NCBI GenBank assembly: GCA_049601975.1
Contig: JBMYRC010000120.1
Location: 1 to 12,687, forward strand
From: UBA6544 sp049601975
GTDB taxonomy: Bacteria > Pseudomonadota > Alphaproteobacteria > UBA8366
Direction of reading: 5' to 3'
DNA: 12,687 nucleotides
The number at the start of each line of letters is the position of its first letter. Position 1 is the first letter of the stretch. Of the stretch, positions 1-7,260 are shown piece after piece. A program made the position numbers and the translations under genes. The notes under the pieces were generated by a model. The model did not search any database. It worked only from the letters and a program-made list of their open reading frames with translations, and was not told the DNA's origin.

Positions 1-2
1 CC

Positions 3-680
3 GATCCGACGGATGCGCCGCCGCCGCCCGTGCCACAAGTTGCTCCGGTCGCGGATGACCCAGATGTCAATGACGATGAAGACGACGATTTCGATGACGA
101 TGAGGTCGGTGTTCCAGACGCCATGTTGGCGGATCCGCCGCCGATCCCGCCGGAGTCCAGTTTTGTACTGCGAAACCGCAATCCGGAACCGCAAGGGGGC
201 GGAACCCTAAAATACTGGATACTACTTATCTTGATCCTCGCAAGCAGTTCGGGGGCGGCTTTTTGGTGGCGAGACACTGTCGTACATCATTTCCCCACTG
301 CGAATAAGGCATTCATGATGGTCGGGTACCCGGCCAATACGCTTGGTTATGGTTTGAAGATTTTCGAACCAAAGACATTCCTCGATGTCAAAGGAAGGAA
401 ACGCATTTTTGGTGTCAGCGGTCAAATCATGAACGAGACTGGTAAAATTATCGAAATACCGCTTTTGAAGGCCATTCTGATTGGCCCGAAAGGGGAAGAT
501 GTCACGAGTTGGAGTTTTGAAGCCAAAGAACCGCGCATTCTTCCGGGCGAAAAGGTCGAATACGAAACCGTGACTGAAAATCCGCCGCGGGGTGCTACCG
601 GACTCCGGATCATGTTCACGCGTGCCGAAGAATCGGAAGCTATTAAAGAAAAAATGATGTCGAAAGAACCTAAAAATTAA
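3..680 (+). CDS. DUF3426-type membrane protein, C-terminal part (left-truncated)
   Basis: The reading frame is already open at the first complete codon of the window, so the start lies upstream and the GTG at position 30 is probably an internal valine. Numbered from that GTG, residues 1-59 are a Pro/Ala-rich and very acidic linker with a run of Asp/Glu at about 14-25. One hydrophobic helix spans about 62-80 and ends in FWW. Residues 120-198 form a soluble beta-rich domain with the DUF3426 pattern (VSGQIMNET near 129, LPGEKVEYE near 171, RIMF near 193). Family members usually begin with an MJ0042-type zinc ribbon (CxxC pairs), which would lie outside the window. The likely topology is a cytoplasmic zinc ribbon and acidic linker, one membrane helix and a periplasmic domain. 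The molecular function is not established. The gene is convergent with the DUF4175 gene, 25 bp away, and I see no hairpin terminator between them. Confidence 0.85.
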   Translation, partial: DPTDAPPPPVPQVAPVADDPDVNDDEDDDFDDDEVGVPDAMLADPPPIPPESSFVLRNRNPEPQGGGTLKYWILLILILASSSGAAFWWRDTVVHHFPTANKAFMMVGYPANTLGYGLKIFEPKTFLDVKGRKRIFGVSGQIMNETGKIIEIPLLKAILIGPKGEDVTSWSFEAKEPRILPGEKVEYETVTENPPRGATGLRIMFTRAEESEAIKEKMMSKEPKN

Positions 681-705
681 CTGGGTGAGCTAAGCAACTC
701 CGGCG

Positions 706-3216
706 TCAAAACTGTCTTAACAGTCGATCGATATAGTTGCGCTCCAGCTCGGGCCGATGGCGCTGTCCGGCCCGTTTTCGGAGTTCGTCACGGATTTCCC
801 GGGCACGTTGCAGGGCGTCCGCATTATCGATACCGACATCCCGGGTACTTAAACCACCGGCGCCGTCTGGGTTCCTGCCAAAGGGGTCTCGCTGGCGGCC
901 CATTTCACCAAGTCGCTGCCCAAGCCCCTGACCCATTTGGCGCATGAGTTGGCGGGTCGCCGATTTTGCGCTTTCTTGCAATTGGTCCAATGCGCGGGTC
1001 TGTGGCTTGATCGCCTCACCCGGCTTGTCCGATCCCAGGAATTCCGACGATTGCCGCATCGCACGTTCCGCACGGCCCATCGGACGGGGGATAGAATCCG
1101 TCATCTCTCCTAGCTGGCGCATAATTTCGCCGAGCCGTCGGCGCAACGCTTCTTGAGTTTGCGCGCCACCGGACATTTCTCCGGGCTGCATCTTACGTTG
1201 CGACGGGCCTTGGCCCGGCATGTTCCGTCCACGGCCGCGTTCGTTGCGATCCTGTTCGCGCAATTTTCCCCGCTCGCCTCGTCGGCGTTTCTGCGACGGC
1301 ATTTGGCCTTGGCGTTGCGCATCGCGAAAGGTTTGGTCCAGCAACTTCTGCTGTTCCTTAATGAGATTCTGGAGCCGATTCAGCAATTTCATTGATTCTT
1401 GGCCACGTGGCGACATCCGAGCCATTTGACCGGTTCTCATATTCTCCAACATGTTCTTCAGTTGAGACAAAAGTTGCTTCGCATCGGCACGGGCCCCGCT
1501 TTGGGCTAGCTTTCGGACTTCGTCCATTAGTTTCTTCAGGTCTTGCCGCGTCAACGCCATCGCTCGATCATTCTTCGGAAGCGCTTGCGCCGCTTTTTGG
1601 TCAGCCTGCTTCATCATTTTGCTGAGTTCACTGAGATAGGTATCCAACGCGGATTCCAGCTCGTCCATCAAGCGGGTGATATCGTCGTCGGAAGCATCTT
1701 TTTCGAGGGCTTTTTGCAGCGCTTCCTCGGCTTCCCGCAAATTGCGGCGTGCAATTGACAGCTTGCCGTCCTCGACCCGCAACGCGGTGTCCCACAGCAG
1801 TTGTTGCAGTGAATCGGGGTCGAGTTCCCCGCGAACGCGGGTCAACCGACGCACCACAGTGCCAAGCGCTAGAAAGACTGTGACATCATACCGGTAGCGT
1901 TCGGGTTGTCGGGCAATATCGCGCAACGCGTCGGCAACCAATGCCGCGTCGTCTGGCTCTGCGATCAATTTACGGCGTTCGACGACGATTTCTCGGGCGA
2001 CGGGGTGGGTGAATTGCCGCTCAGGCAAGATGATCCGGATAGCGCTGCTTCGGCCCACCTGGCCTGCCGCGTCGGTTGCCTCTAAATGGACTCGGACCGG
2101 CAGACCGGCCCACGGATGCGGCGTCATGTCGTGATAACCGGAGGAGACAGCTTTCTTCGCGCCGAGGCGCGGCAATGGCAGATCGAGATCTTCCCGTTCG
2201 GTGTGTGCCTTCGGCGGTTTGTTTTTCCGATCTCGGGTAATGACAGCGCGCACACCGGTCAGGCCGTAATCATCACTCGCGCGGAAACTGATTCGCAAAA
2301 CATTCCCGCGGCCCTCGCTCGGTGTCGATAGGAAAGCGGTAACGGGAACCGCGTCAGGGGTGACTCGTAAGGTCCATTCGGTGATGACGTCGTCCTCTAT
2401 CGCCACCGCGATGGTTTCACTTTCGCTCAGCGTTAAATCCGCGCTAAAAGTCTTTCCATCCAAGATTTTGGCGTCCGCCTGTGAGCGGGTTCGAATAATT
2501 TTAGGTGTGCCGTCGCCCCCCGACACGCGAATAGAAAATATCGTGCCGACAGGTGCTTCGGCGAAACTTTTCGACTCGGCATTGGGCCCCGCCAGAAATG
2601 CCGGGGGGATGCCTGTATAGCTCGGCGGCGTCAACCACGCGTCTATGACCGGCGGTTTAGGCGGCGCGAATAGGGCCAGTTGCGGCACAAGCGCTCGCTG
2701 GAGACGCTCCGGCGCTTCGCTACCGGCAGCGGTAAGGCCAGCGACCAACAACACGCCCAGGCCGACCCGCAGGGCCAACCGATCAATCGCGATTAGGCGC
2801 GGATGTGGTATGCTGACCCGCAGCGAGGAGGTCTGTGCGTGCATCCGCGCGCGGTGCAGGCGCCATAATGCACGGCTTTCCGTATTCCCGAGTTCTTCCG
2901 CCAATTCGTCCGTTAGGGATTCCAGCGGACGATGTGTTAGGCCATTAATTTCCTGCAGCCGTCGAAGCGCGCATTGCCGGGTTGGTACGCGCAAATGACC
3001 GAAGGTATGTCGTAAGGCAGCGACCAGGGCGACAACACCCACGACAAGCAATACTGCGTGGAGCCAGGCAGGTATCCATGCCGGCAGATCGAACAGGGCC
3101 AGGACGATGGTGAAACCCAAAACGCCGACACTCGGCCACAGGGCGCGCCACAGCCGTTCCCAAAGAAGGGACAGCCACGAGAGGATCAATCGCAAATCGG
3201 TATGTGTCGGTTCCAT
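706..3216 (-). CDS. DUF4175 / TIGR02302 family large membrane protein
   Basis: An 836-residue protein counted from the ATG at 3216. A GTG at 3261 would add 15 residues and overlap lysA by 22 bases. I prefer 3216 because GGAAGGTG lies four bases upstream of that ATG. Two hydrophobic helices (about 27-47 and 51-68) and a third (about 147-165) precede a large, probably periplasmic region. The segment at about 185-210 (PPKPPVIDAWLTPPSYTG) and the beta-rich stretch after it match the alphaproteobacterial TIGR02302/DUF4175 family. The C-terminal half is helical and probably coiled-coil, then becomes rich in Arg, Gln, Met and Gly, and ends in a charged helix (RLLRQF). Its biochemical role is unknown; an envelope role is inferred from topology and neighbours. 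It is the last gene of the argH-lptM-lysA operon. Confidence 0.85.
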   Translation of the reverse strand: MEPTHTDLRLILSWLSLLWERLWRALWPSVGVLGFTIVLALFDLPAWIPAWLHAVLLVVGVVALVAALRHTFGHLRVPTRQCALRRLQEINGLTHRPLESLTDELAEELGNTESRALWRLHRARMHAQTSSLRVSIPHPRLIAIDRLALRVGLGVLLVAGLTAAGSEAPERLQRALVPQLALFAPPKPPVIDAWLTPPSYTGIPPAFLAGPNAESKSFAEAPVGTIFSIRVSGGDGTPKIIRTRSQADAKILDGKTFSADLTLSESETIAVAIEDDVITEWTLRVTPDAVPVTAFLSTPSEGRGNVLRISFRASDDYGLTGVRAVITRDRKNKPPKAHTEREDLDLPLPRLGAKKAVSSGYHDMTPHPWAGLPVRVHLEATDAAGQVGRSSAIRIILPERQFTHPVAREIVVERRKLIAEPDDAALVADALRDIARQPERYRYDVTVFLALGTVVRRLTRVRGELDPDSLQQLLWDTALRVEDGKLSIARRNLREAEEALQKALEKDASDDDITRLMDELESALDTYLSELSKMMKQADQKAAQALPKNDRAMALTRQDLKKLMDEVRKLAQSGARADAKQLLSQLKNMLENMRTGQMARMSPRGQESMKLLNRLQNLIKEQQKLLDQTFRDAQRQGQMPSQKRRRGERGKLREQDRNERGRGRNMPGQGPSQRKMQPGEMSGGAQTQEALRRRLGEIMRQLGEMTDSIPRPMGRAERAMRQSSEFLGSDKPGEAIKPQTRALDQLQESAKSATRQLMRQMGQGLGQRLGEMGRQRDPFGRNPDGAGGLSTRDVGIDNADALQRAREIRDELRKRAGQRHRPELERNYIDRLLRQF

Positions 3217-3220
3217 AGCG

Positions 3221-3228
3221 CACCTTCC
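3221..3228 (-). promoter_or_regulatory. Ribosome binding site that fixes the DUF4175 start
   Basis: On the minus strand GGAAGGTG sits four bases upstream of the ATG at 3216. It favours this ATG over the GTG at 3261, which lies inside lysA. The site is in the 23-bp gap after the lysA stop codon. Confidence 0.6.
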
Positions 3229-3239
3229 GCACGGCGGAC

Positions 3240-4511
3240 CTATCCGGTGGGAGAATGCCACTCCGCGAAAGATTCGGCGTGCAACATATCTTCGATGCTT
3301 TGACGGGCGCGAACAATCGAAAACTGATCGCCCCGGACCAACACTTCGGGCACGTGCGGGCGGGCGTTATAGGTGGAGGCCATCACCGCGCTATAGGCAC
3401 CGGCGCTATCAAACACGAGCAGGTCACCGGCGGTAAGTGGCGGCAAGGGGCGTCCGCGAGTAAAGGTATCGCCGGTCTCGCAAATAGGGCCGACGACATC
3501 CACGGCTTGGAGATTAGCACCGACCGCAGGTTCCGCGACCGGGCGAATGCCATGATGCGCTTCGTACAGGGCTGGGCGGATCAAATCGTTCATAGCGGCG
3601 TCGACGATCACAAAATCGCGATCATCACCGTCCTTCGTGTAAATGACCCGGCTGACCAGGACGCCGGCGTTGCCGACCAAATTCCGACCCGGTTCCAGCA
3701 GAACGCGGCATCCAAGACCACCGACGGTCTCTTTAACGACCTTGGCGTAGGCGGCGGGCGACGGCGGCTCGGTGCCGTCATAGTCGATGCCGAGGCCGCC
3801 ACCGAGGTCAACCCGGCGAATATCATGCCCTTCCGCCCGTAAAATACCGACAAGTTCGGCGACCCGGGCGAACGCCGCCCGGAACGGGTCTAGGGAGGTG
3901 AGTTGCGAGCCGATATGTACGGCAACGGAGGCTGGCTTCAGGCCCGGCAAGTCCGCTGCGCGGCGATAAGCATCAACCGCATTCTCGATATCGATCCCAA
4001 ACTTATCCTGCTTGCGGCCGGTCGCAATTTTTTCGTGGGTCTTGGCGTCGACATTGGGATTAATACGGATGGCGATCTCGACTTCTGTACCACGCGCCTC
4101 GGCGACCGCGCTTAAGGCTTCCATCTCCGGGAACGATTCGACGTTGATCTGTATGATCCCGGCATCGACGGCTTGTGCCAACTCGTCCGCCGTCTTGCCG
4201 ACACCGGAGAAGATGATCTTCGTGGGGGGTATACCTGCGGTCAGTGCCCGCACCAATTCGCCCCCGGAGACCACATCGGCGCCCGCGCCCAGTTCCGCGA
4301 AGGCGCGTAGAACGGCTAAATTGTCGTTCGCCTTCATCGCATAGCAAACTTGGACGTCCTGATCGGCGAACGCGGCGACATAGGCATTGTATTGGCCCGA
4401 GATGGCACCTTCGGAGTAGCAATAGAAGGGCGTGCCGATTTGCTCCGCGAGCCCGACAAGCGAGACACCTTCGGCGTGCAGCACGCCGTTTTTGTAATCG
4501 AACGCGCGCAT
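3240..4511 (-). CDS. lysA: Diaminopimelate decarboxylase
   Basis: A cytoplasmic PLP enzyme of 423 residues, the usual length, that decarboxylates meso-diaminopimelate to L-lysine in the last step of lysine synthesis. It has the fold-type III alanine-racemase-like barrel followed by a beta domain. Visible motifs are YAMKAN with the PLP lysine K60, HIGS at 199-202, the phosphate-binding GGGLG at 237-241, EPGR at 273-276, CETGD with the cross-subunit Cys344 at 344-348, and GAYS with Tyr373. All expected active-site residues are present. The ATG overlaps the lptM stop codon by one base (TAATG) and no strong Shine-Dalgarno sequence precedes it, so translation is probably coupled to lptM. It lies between lptM and the DUF4175 gene. 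The lptM-lysA pairing is common in proteobacteria and supports the call. Confidence 0.97.
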   Translation of the reverse strand: MRAFDYKNGVLHAEGVSLVGLAEQIGTPFYCYSEGAISGQYNAYVAAFADQDVQVCYAMKANDNLAVLRAFAELGAGADVVSGGELVRALTAGIPPTKIIFSGVGKTADELAQAVDAGIIQINVESFPEMEALSAVAEARGTEVEIAIRINPNVDAKTHEKIATGRKQDKFGIDIENAVDAYRRAADLPGLKPASVAVHIGSQLTSLDPFRAAFARVAELVGILRAEGHDIRRVDLGGGLGIDYDGTEPPSPAAYAKVVKETVGGLGCRVLLEPGRNLVGNAGVLVSRVIYTKDGDDRDFVIVDAAMNDLIRPALYEAHHGIRPVAEPAVGANLQAVDVVGPICETGDTFTRGRPLPPLTAGDLLVFDSAGAYSAVMASTYNARPHVPEVLVRGDQFSIVRARQSIEDMLHAESFAEWHSPTG

Positions 4512-4639
4512 TACGATTTCGGGTAGGTTCTAGGGTAAGGAGATTCTCCCGGATATTTGGGATCGCCTTTCTTGCCACAGGCCGCCAGTGGTCCCGCCAA
4601 TAGCACCACGATAAAGGACAGCAATATCAATCTATTCAC
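4511..4639 (-). CDS. lptM: LptM-type small lipoprotein (LPS translocon maturation factor)
   Basis: A 42-codon gene read from GTG at 4639 to TAA at 4511-4513. The protein starts MNRLILLSFIVVLLAG, a lipoprotein signal peptide, and has the lipobox LAAC with the lipidated cysteine at residue 21. CGKKGDP follows, then a short Pro/Tyr-rich tail ending YPRTYPKS. This layout (positively charged n-region, lipobox, GKKG, short Pro-rich tail, position directly upstream of lysA) is that of LptM, formerly YifL. In E. coli LptM associates with LptD-LptE and helps LptD oxidative maturation at the outer membrane. The GTG overlaps the argH stop as GTGA, and the stop overlaps the lysA ATG as TAATG, so all three genes are probably translationally coupled. 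GAGGGAG lies eight bases upstream. Family assignment is strong; function is inferred from the family. Confidence 0.9.
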   Translation of the reverse strand: MNRLILLSFIVVLLAGPLAACGKKGDPKYPGESPYPRTYPKS

Positions 4640-6018
4640 AGGAAACGCTCCCTCGCGGTTTTGGCCGCCGCCTTCACCATATCGGGCGCCGTGCCGCCGA
4701 AACTTGTGCGGCTGTTGGCCGACGCGTCGACGGATAGGACGGAATATATACCTTCATTGATACCGGATTCCACCGTTTGCATGATGTCGAGGGGCAGTTC
4801 CTCTAATTGACACCCGCGCTCCTCCGCGAGGGAGACGATGCGGCCCGTGGCGTGATGGGCGGTGCGGAACGGCAGGCCGAGCTCCCGGACCAACCAATCC
4901 GCAATATCCGTTGCCGTCGGGAACCCGTCTTTCAGCGACGCCCGCATGGCGTCTGGATTAGGTTCCAAATCGTCGACCATGCCGGCCATCGCTGCAATGG
5001 CGAGCGATAGGCTATCAGTCGCATCGAAGGTCGGCTCCTTGTCTTCCTGCATGTCCTTTCCGTAAGCCAGCGGCAGGCCTTTCATCACGACGGTGAGGGC
5101 CGTGAACGCACCGAGAATCCGTCCGGTCTTGGCGCGGGCCAACTCGGCGGCATCGGGATTTCGTTTTTGCGGCATAATGGAGGAGCCAGTCGAGAAGGCG
5201 TCCGACAACCGGATGTATCCGAATTGAGGTGCCGCCCAAAGTACCAATTCCTCTGCAAGACGCGAGATATGGGTCGCGGTGATGGCGGCGGCAGCGAGAA
5301 ATTCCAAAGTGAAATCCCGCGACGAGACCGCATCGAGGGAATTTGCCAATGGGCGGTCGAATCCGAGGGCTTCAGCCGTCGCGTGCCGGTCTATGGGAAA
5401 GGCAGTACCGGCGAGCGCTGCCGCGCCGAGCGGGGATTCGTTGACCCGCTTGCGGGCGTCCGCGAAGCGGCCCCGGTCACGCCCGGTCATCTCCACATAG
5501 GCCAGCATATGGTGGCCGAAGGTAACCGGTTGGGCCGATTGCAGATGCGTGAAGCCGGGCATGACCGTATCCGCATGTGCTTCCGACTTCTCAATCAAGG
5601 CTCGTTGCAGGTTCTGAAGTTGCTCGTCGAGCATATCGATCGCGTCACGCACCCAGAGGCGAAAGTCGGTCGCCACTTGGTCGTTACGACTCCGTCCGGT
5701 ATGCAGCCGCCCGGCAGCTTCGCCGATGCGATCCGCCAGTGCGGCTTCGACATTCATGTGGATATCTTCGAGCGACGTCTTGAATTCGAAGTCGCCTGCC
5801 TCGATGTCCTTGAGGACGGCGTCCAATCCGGACAAAATAGCGTCGCCGTCGGCGGCCGCGATGATTTTGCAGTCGACCAGCATGCGGCAATGCGCCTTCG
5901 ATCCGGCGATGTCTTGGGCGTAGAGTCGACGGTCGAAATCGATGGAGGCATTGATGCGCTCCATGATTTCCGCCGGTCCGGCGGCATAGCGTCCGCCCCA
6001 CATGGTATTGCTGCTCAT
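4636..6018 (-). CDS. argH: Argininosuccinate lyase
   Basis: A 460-residue cytoplasmic enzyme of the aspartase/fumarase superfamily that splits argininosuccinate into arginine and fumarate, the last step of arginine synthesis. MWGGR appears at 6-10, the substrate-binding TGRSRND at 107-113, THLQ with the conserved His158 at 157-160, and the superfamily signature GSSIMPQKRN at 278-287, which carries the mobile-loop catalytic serine and Lys285. SRTSFGGTAP near the C terminus is also typical. The length is normal and no key residue is missing. The start at 6018 has no obvious Shine-Dalgarno sequence; Met6 is an alternative. It is the first gene of the argH-lptM-lysA-DUF4175 operon. Only 24 bp separate it from the divergent tlpA-like gene, so promoters of each may lie inside the other's coding region. 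Confidence 0.97.
   Translation of the reverse strand: MSSNTMWGGRYAAGPAEIMERINASIDFDRRLYAQDIAGSKAHCRMLVDCKIIAAADGDAILSGLDAVLKDIEAGDFEFKTSLEDIHMNVEAALADRIGEAAGRLHTGRSRNDQVATDFRLWVRDAIDMLDEQLQNLQRALIEKSEAHADTVMPGFTHLQSAQPVTFGHHMLAYVEMTGRDRGRFADARKRVNESPLGAAALAGTAFPIDRHATAEALGFDRPLANSLDAVSSRDFTLEFLAAAAITATHISRLAEELVLWAAPQFGYIRLSDAFSTGSSIMPQKRNPDAAELARAKTGRILGAFTALTVVMKGLPLAYGKDMQEDKEPTFDATDSLSLAIAAMAGMVDDLEPNPDAMRASLKDGFPTATDIADWLVRELGLPFRTAHHATGRIVSLAEERGCQLEELPLDIMQTVESGINEGIYSVLSVDASANSRTSFGGTAPDMVKAAAKTARERFL
4648..4654 (-). promoter_or_regulatory. Ribosome binding site for lptM
   Basis: On the minus strand GAGGGAG lies inside the last codons of argH, eight bases before the GTG at 4639. It supports a real non-ATG start for the small lipoprotein gene. 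Confidence 0.6.
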
Positions 6019-6029
6019 AACGGCGTACC

Positions 6030-6036
6030 GGGAGAG
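6030..6036 (+). promoter_or_regulatory. Ribosome binding site supporting a TTG start for the TlpA-like gene
   Basis: GGGAGAG is followed by a six-base spacer and TTG at 6043. The peptide read from that TTG begins with a good signal or anchor sequence. The reading frame is open much further upstream, but that stretch is antisense to argH. Confidence 0.55.
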
Positions 6037-6042
6037 TTAGAG

Positions 6043-6648
6043 TTGTCCAAAGGTAGATACCTATTCTTAGCGTTCGTCGCGGTTCTGGCGATGTTTCCCG
6101 TTCTTGTCCTACAAACGGCCCTTGCCGACAAGGGGCCGCCGCGCACGGGCTGGATGGAACAATTTACCGTGATCGACAACCCGCTGCCAGCGCCCCGGGT
6201 GCCTCTATTGAATGGTGCGGGATCGCAGGTATTTCTCTCGGACTTTAAGGGTAAGGTCGTGCTGGTCAACTTCTGGGCGACGTGGTGTGCGCCTTGTGTC
6301 CGTGAGATGCCCGGCATCGACGAGCTGCAGGCCAAGCTCGGCGGGAAAGACTTCACCGTCGTTGCCGTAAACGAAGATAGAGGTGGCGTCGCGCGCGCGA
6401 AACCATTTCTCGAGAAACTCGGCACAACCAATCTAGCGATTTATGTGGACAGCAAGATGGCCATGATGCGGGCGTTTAAAGTGCGGGGCTTGCCAAGCAG
6501 CTTCCTGCTGGACCGCGAGGGCCGCATTGTTGGGAAGCTGGAAGGCATTGCCGAGTGGGATACACCCGAGGTCGAAGACCTTATTCGTTACTACACGGAG
6601 CAGACAACTTCTGCCCAAACTCCGCCGAAACCCGCTATTTCGGGATAA
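6043..6648 (+). CDS. TlpA/ResA-family periplasmic thiol-disulfide oxidoreductase
   Basis: A 201-residue protein from a TTG start. Residues 1-29 (MSKGRYLFLAFVAVLAMFPV and on to TALA) form a signal peptide or N-terminal anchor; no lipobox cysteine is seen. A thioredoxin-like domain follows: VLVNFWATWCAPC at 73-85 with the redox pair Cys82 and Cys85, and the cis-proline loop GLPSS with Pro151. This is the AlkHP/TlpA/ResA group, which usually reduces periplasmic disulfides in cytochrome c maturation or in copper-site assembly (Sco and CoxB-type partners). The specific partner cannot be read from sequence. It is divergent from argH, and its 3' end overlaps the convergent sodC end by 14 bases. Neighbouring copper proteins make a copper-site thiol reductase plausible, but that is inference. 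Confidence 0.9.
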   Translation: MSKGRYLFLAFVAVLAMFPVLVLQTALADKGPPRTGWMEQFTVIDNPLPAPRVPLLNGAGSQVFLSDFKGKVVLVNFWATWCAPCVREMPGIDELQAKLGGKDFTVVAVNEDRGGVARAKPFLEKLGTTNLAIYVDSKMAMMRAFKVRGLPSSFLLDREGRIVGKLEGIAEWDTPEVEDLIRYYTEQTTSAQTPPKPAISG

Positions 6649-7165
6649 TGCCGCAAGCGAAACGCGCGCCGCCGCCCTTCGGCTTTCCGGCCTCGTTGGT
6701 GCCGTAGCGATGGACCATGATGGCGCGCCCTCTAATTTGGTCGACCTTCACTTTATCGGTCATGACGCCTTTCGTTGCTGTACCATCTGCGCCCGCGCTG
6801 ATGTCCGGTAAATCGCCATGGGGCTTCATGCCATGCCCATGCTTCATTCCTTTCCCGTGCCCGACCTTTGTCGGATTGTAATGGCCGCCCGCCATCAATC
6901 CGGCGACTTTCTTGCCGCCTTTCATGGCAGCACCACAATTCGGATTCTGGTGGATATGGAACGCATGTGCGCCAGGCGGCAGATCGGTCAGGTTTGGCGT
7001 CACCATCATGCCGTGATGACTGTCCTTCAGCAGAATGGTGCCGATCGGTGCGCCGACGCCGTCCGCGGAAATCTTATTGATGGAGACAGTCACTTCGCCC
7101 GCAAGCGCCGGAGTGACGCCAATTAAAATCGCGCTAAGCCCACTCGCGATGATTTGACGCATCAT
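6635..7165 (-). CDS. sodC: Periplasmic Cu/Zn-type superoxide dismutase
   Basis: A 176-residue exported enzyme that converts superoxide to oxygen and peroxide. The signal peptide is cleaved about residue 22 (PALA/GEV). Copper ligands are His70 and His72 (AFHIH), His95 (GGHYNP) and His152 (MVHR). Cys77 and Cys171 should form the conserved disulfide, and Arg168 (GGGARFACG) is the active-site arginine. His103 and Asp118 (GDLP) match zinc ligands, but the third zinc histidine is ambiguous: His116 sits two residues before Asp118 rather than three. The loop at 102-117 is rich in His, Met, Gly and Lys. The His152-Arg168 loop is short, and the residue four after His152, Asp in typical enzymes, is Thr156. 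The first of two adjacent ATGs is taken; AGGAGAGGAAG lies upstream. It is divergent from the copper chaperone gene. Confidence 0.93.
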   Translation of the reverse strand: MMRQIIASGLSAILIGVTPALAGEVTVSINKISADGVGAPIGTILLKDSHHGMMVTPNLTDLPPGAHAFHIHQNPNCGAAMKGGKKVAGLMAGGHYNPTKVGHGKGMKHGHGMKPHGDLPDISAGADGTATKGVMTDKVKVDQIRGRAIMVHRYGTNEAGKPKGGGARFACGIIPK

Positions 7166-7260
7166 ATTTTCTACTTCCTCTCCTATATCACGATAACTCT
7201 GATGATCATGTCTGTGTATGCTCCGACGATATCACAAAACCTCTTAAGGGAAGATTAAGT
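7166..7260. promoter_or_regulatory. Shared divergent promoter region of sodC and the PCu(A)C gene
   Basis: This 95-bp A/T-richer gap must carry the 5' signals of both divergent genes. It holds ribosome binding sites for each: AGGAGAGGAAG (minus) for sodC and AAGGGAAGA (plus) for the chaperone gene. ATATCAC occurs twice in direct orientation, at 7185-7191 and 7229-7235, with starts 44 bp apart. ATGATCAT at 7202-7209 is a perfect 8-bp palindrome. I could not place a convincing -35/-10 pair on either strand. Co-regulation of the two genes is inferred from layout. Confidence 0.5.

Noticed and set aside
30..32. GTG as the start of the DUF3426 protein.
   Set aside because: The frame is open to the left edge with the same Pro/Asp-rich composition, and the family's zinc ribbon should precede it.
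681..705. Possible terminator between the convergent DUF3426 and DUF4175 genes.
   Set aside because: The 25-bp gap has no GC-rich hairpin with a T run on either strand.
3217..3261. GTG at 3261 as the start of the DUF4175 protein.
   Set aside because: It would overlap lysA by 22 bases and lacks the well-spaced GGAAGGTG found before ATG 3216.
3255..3842. A 195-codon plus-strand frame inside lysA.
   Set aside because: It is an antisense shadow of a fully conserved gene and has no motif of its own.
5167..6042. The TlpA-like frame stays open about 870 bases upstream, giving a 493-residue reading.
   Set aside because: The added part is antisense to argH, which has full catalytic motifs. A signal peptide and ribosome binding site point to TTG 6043.
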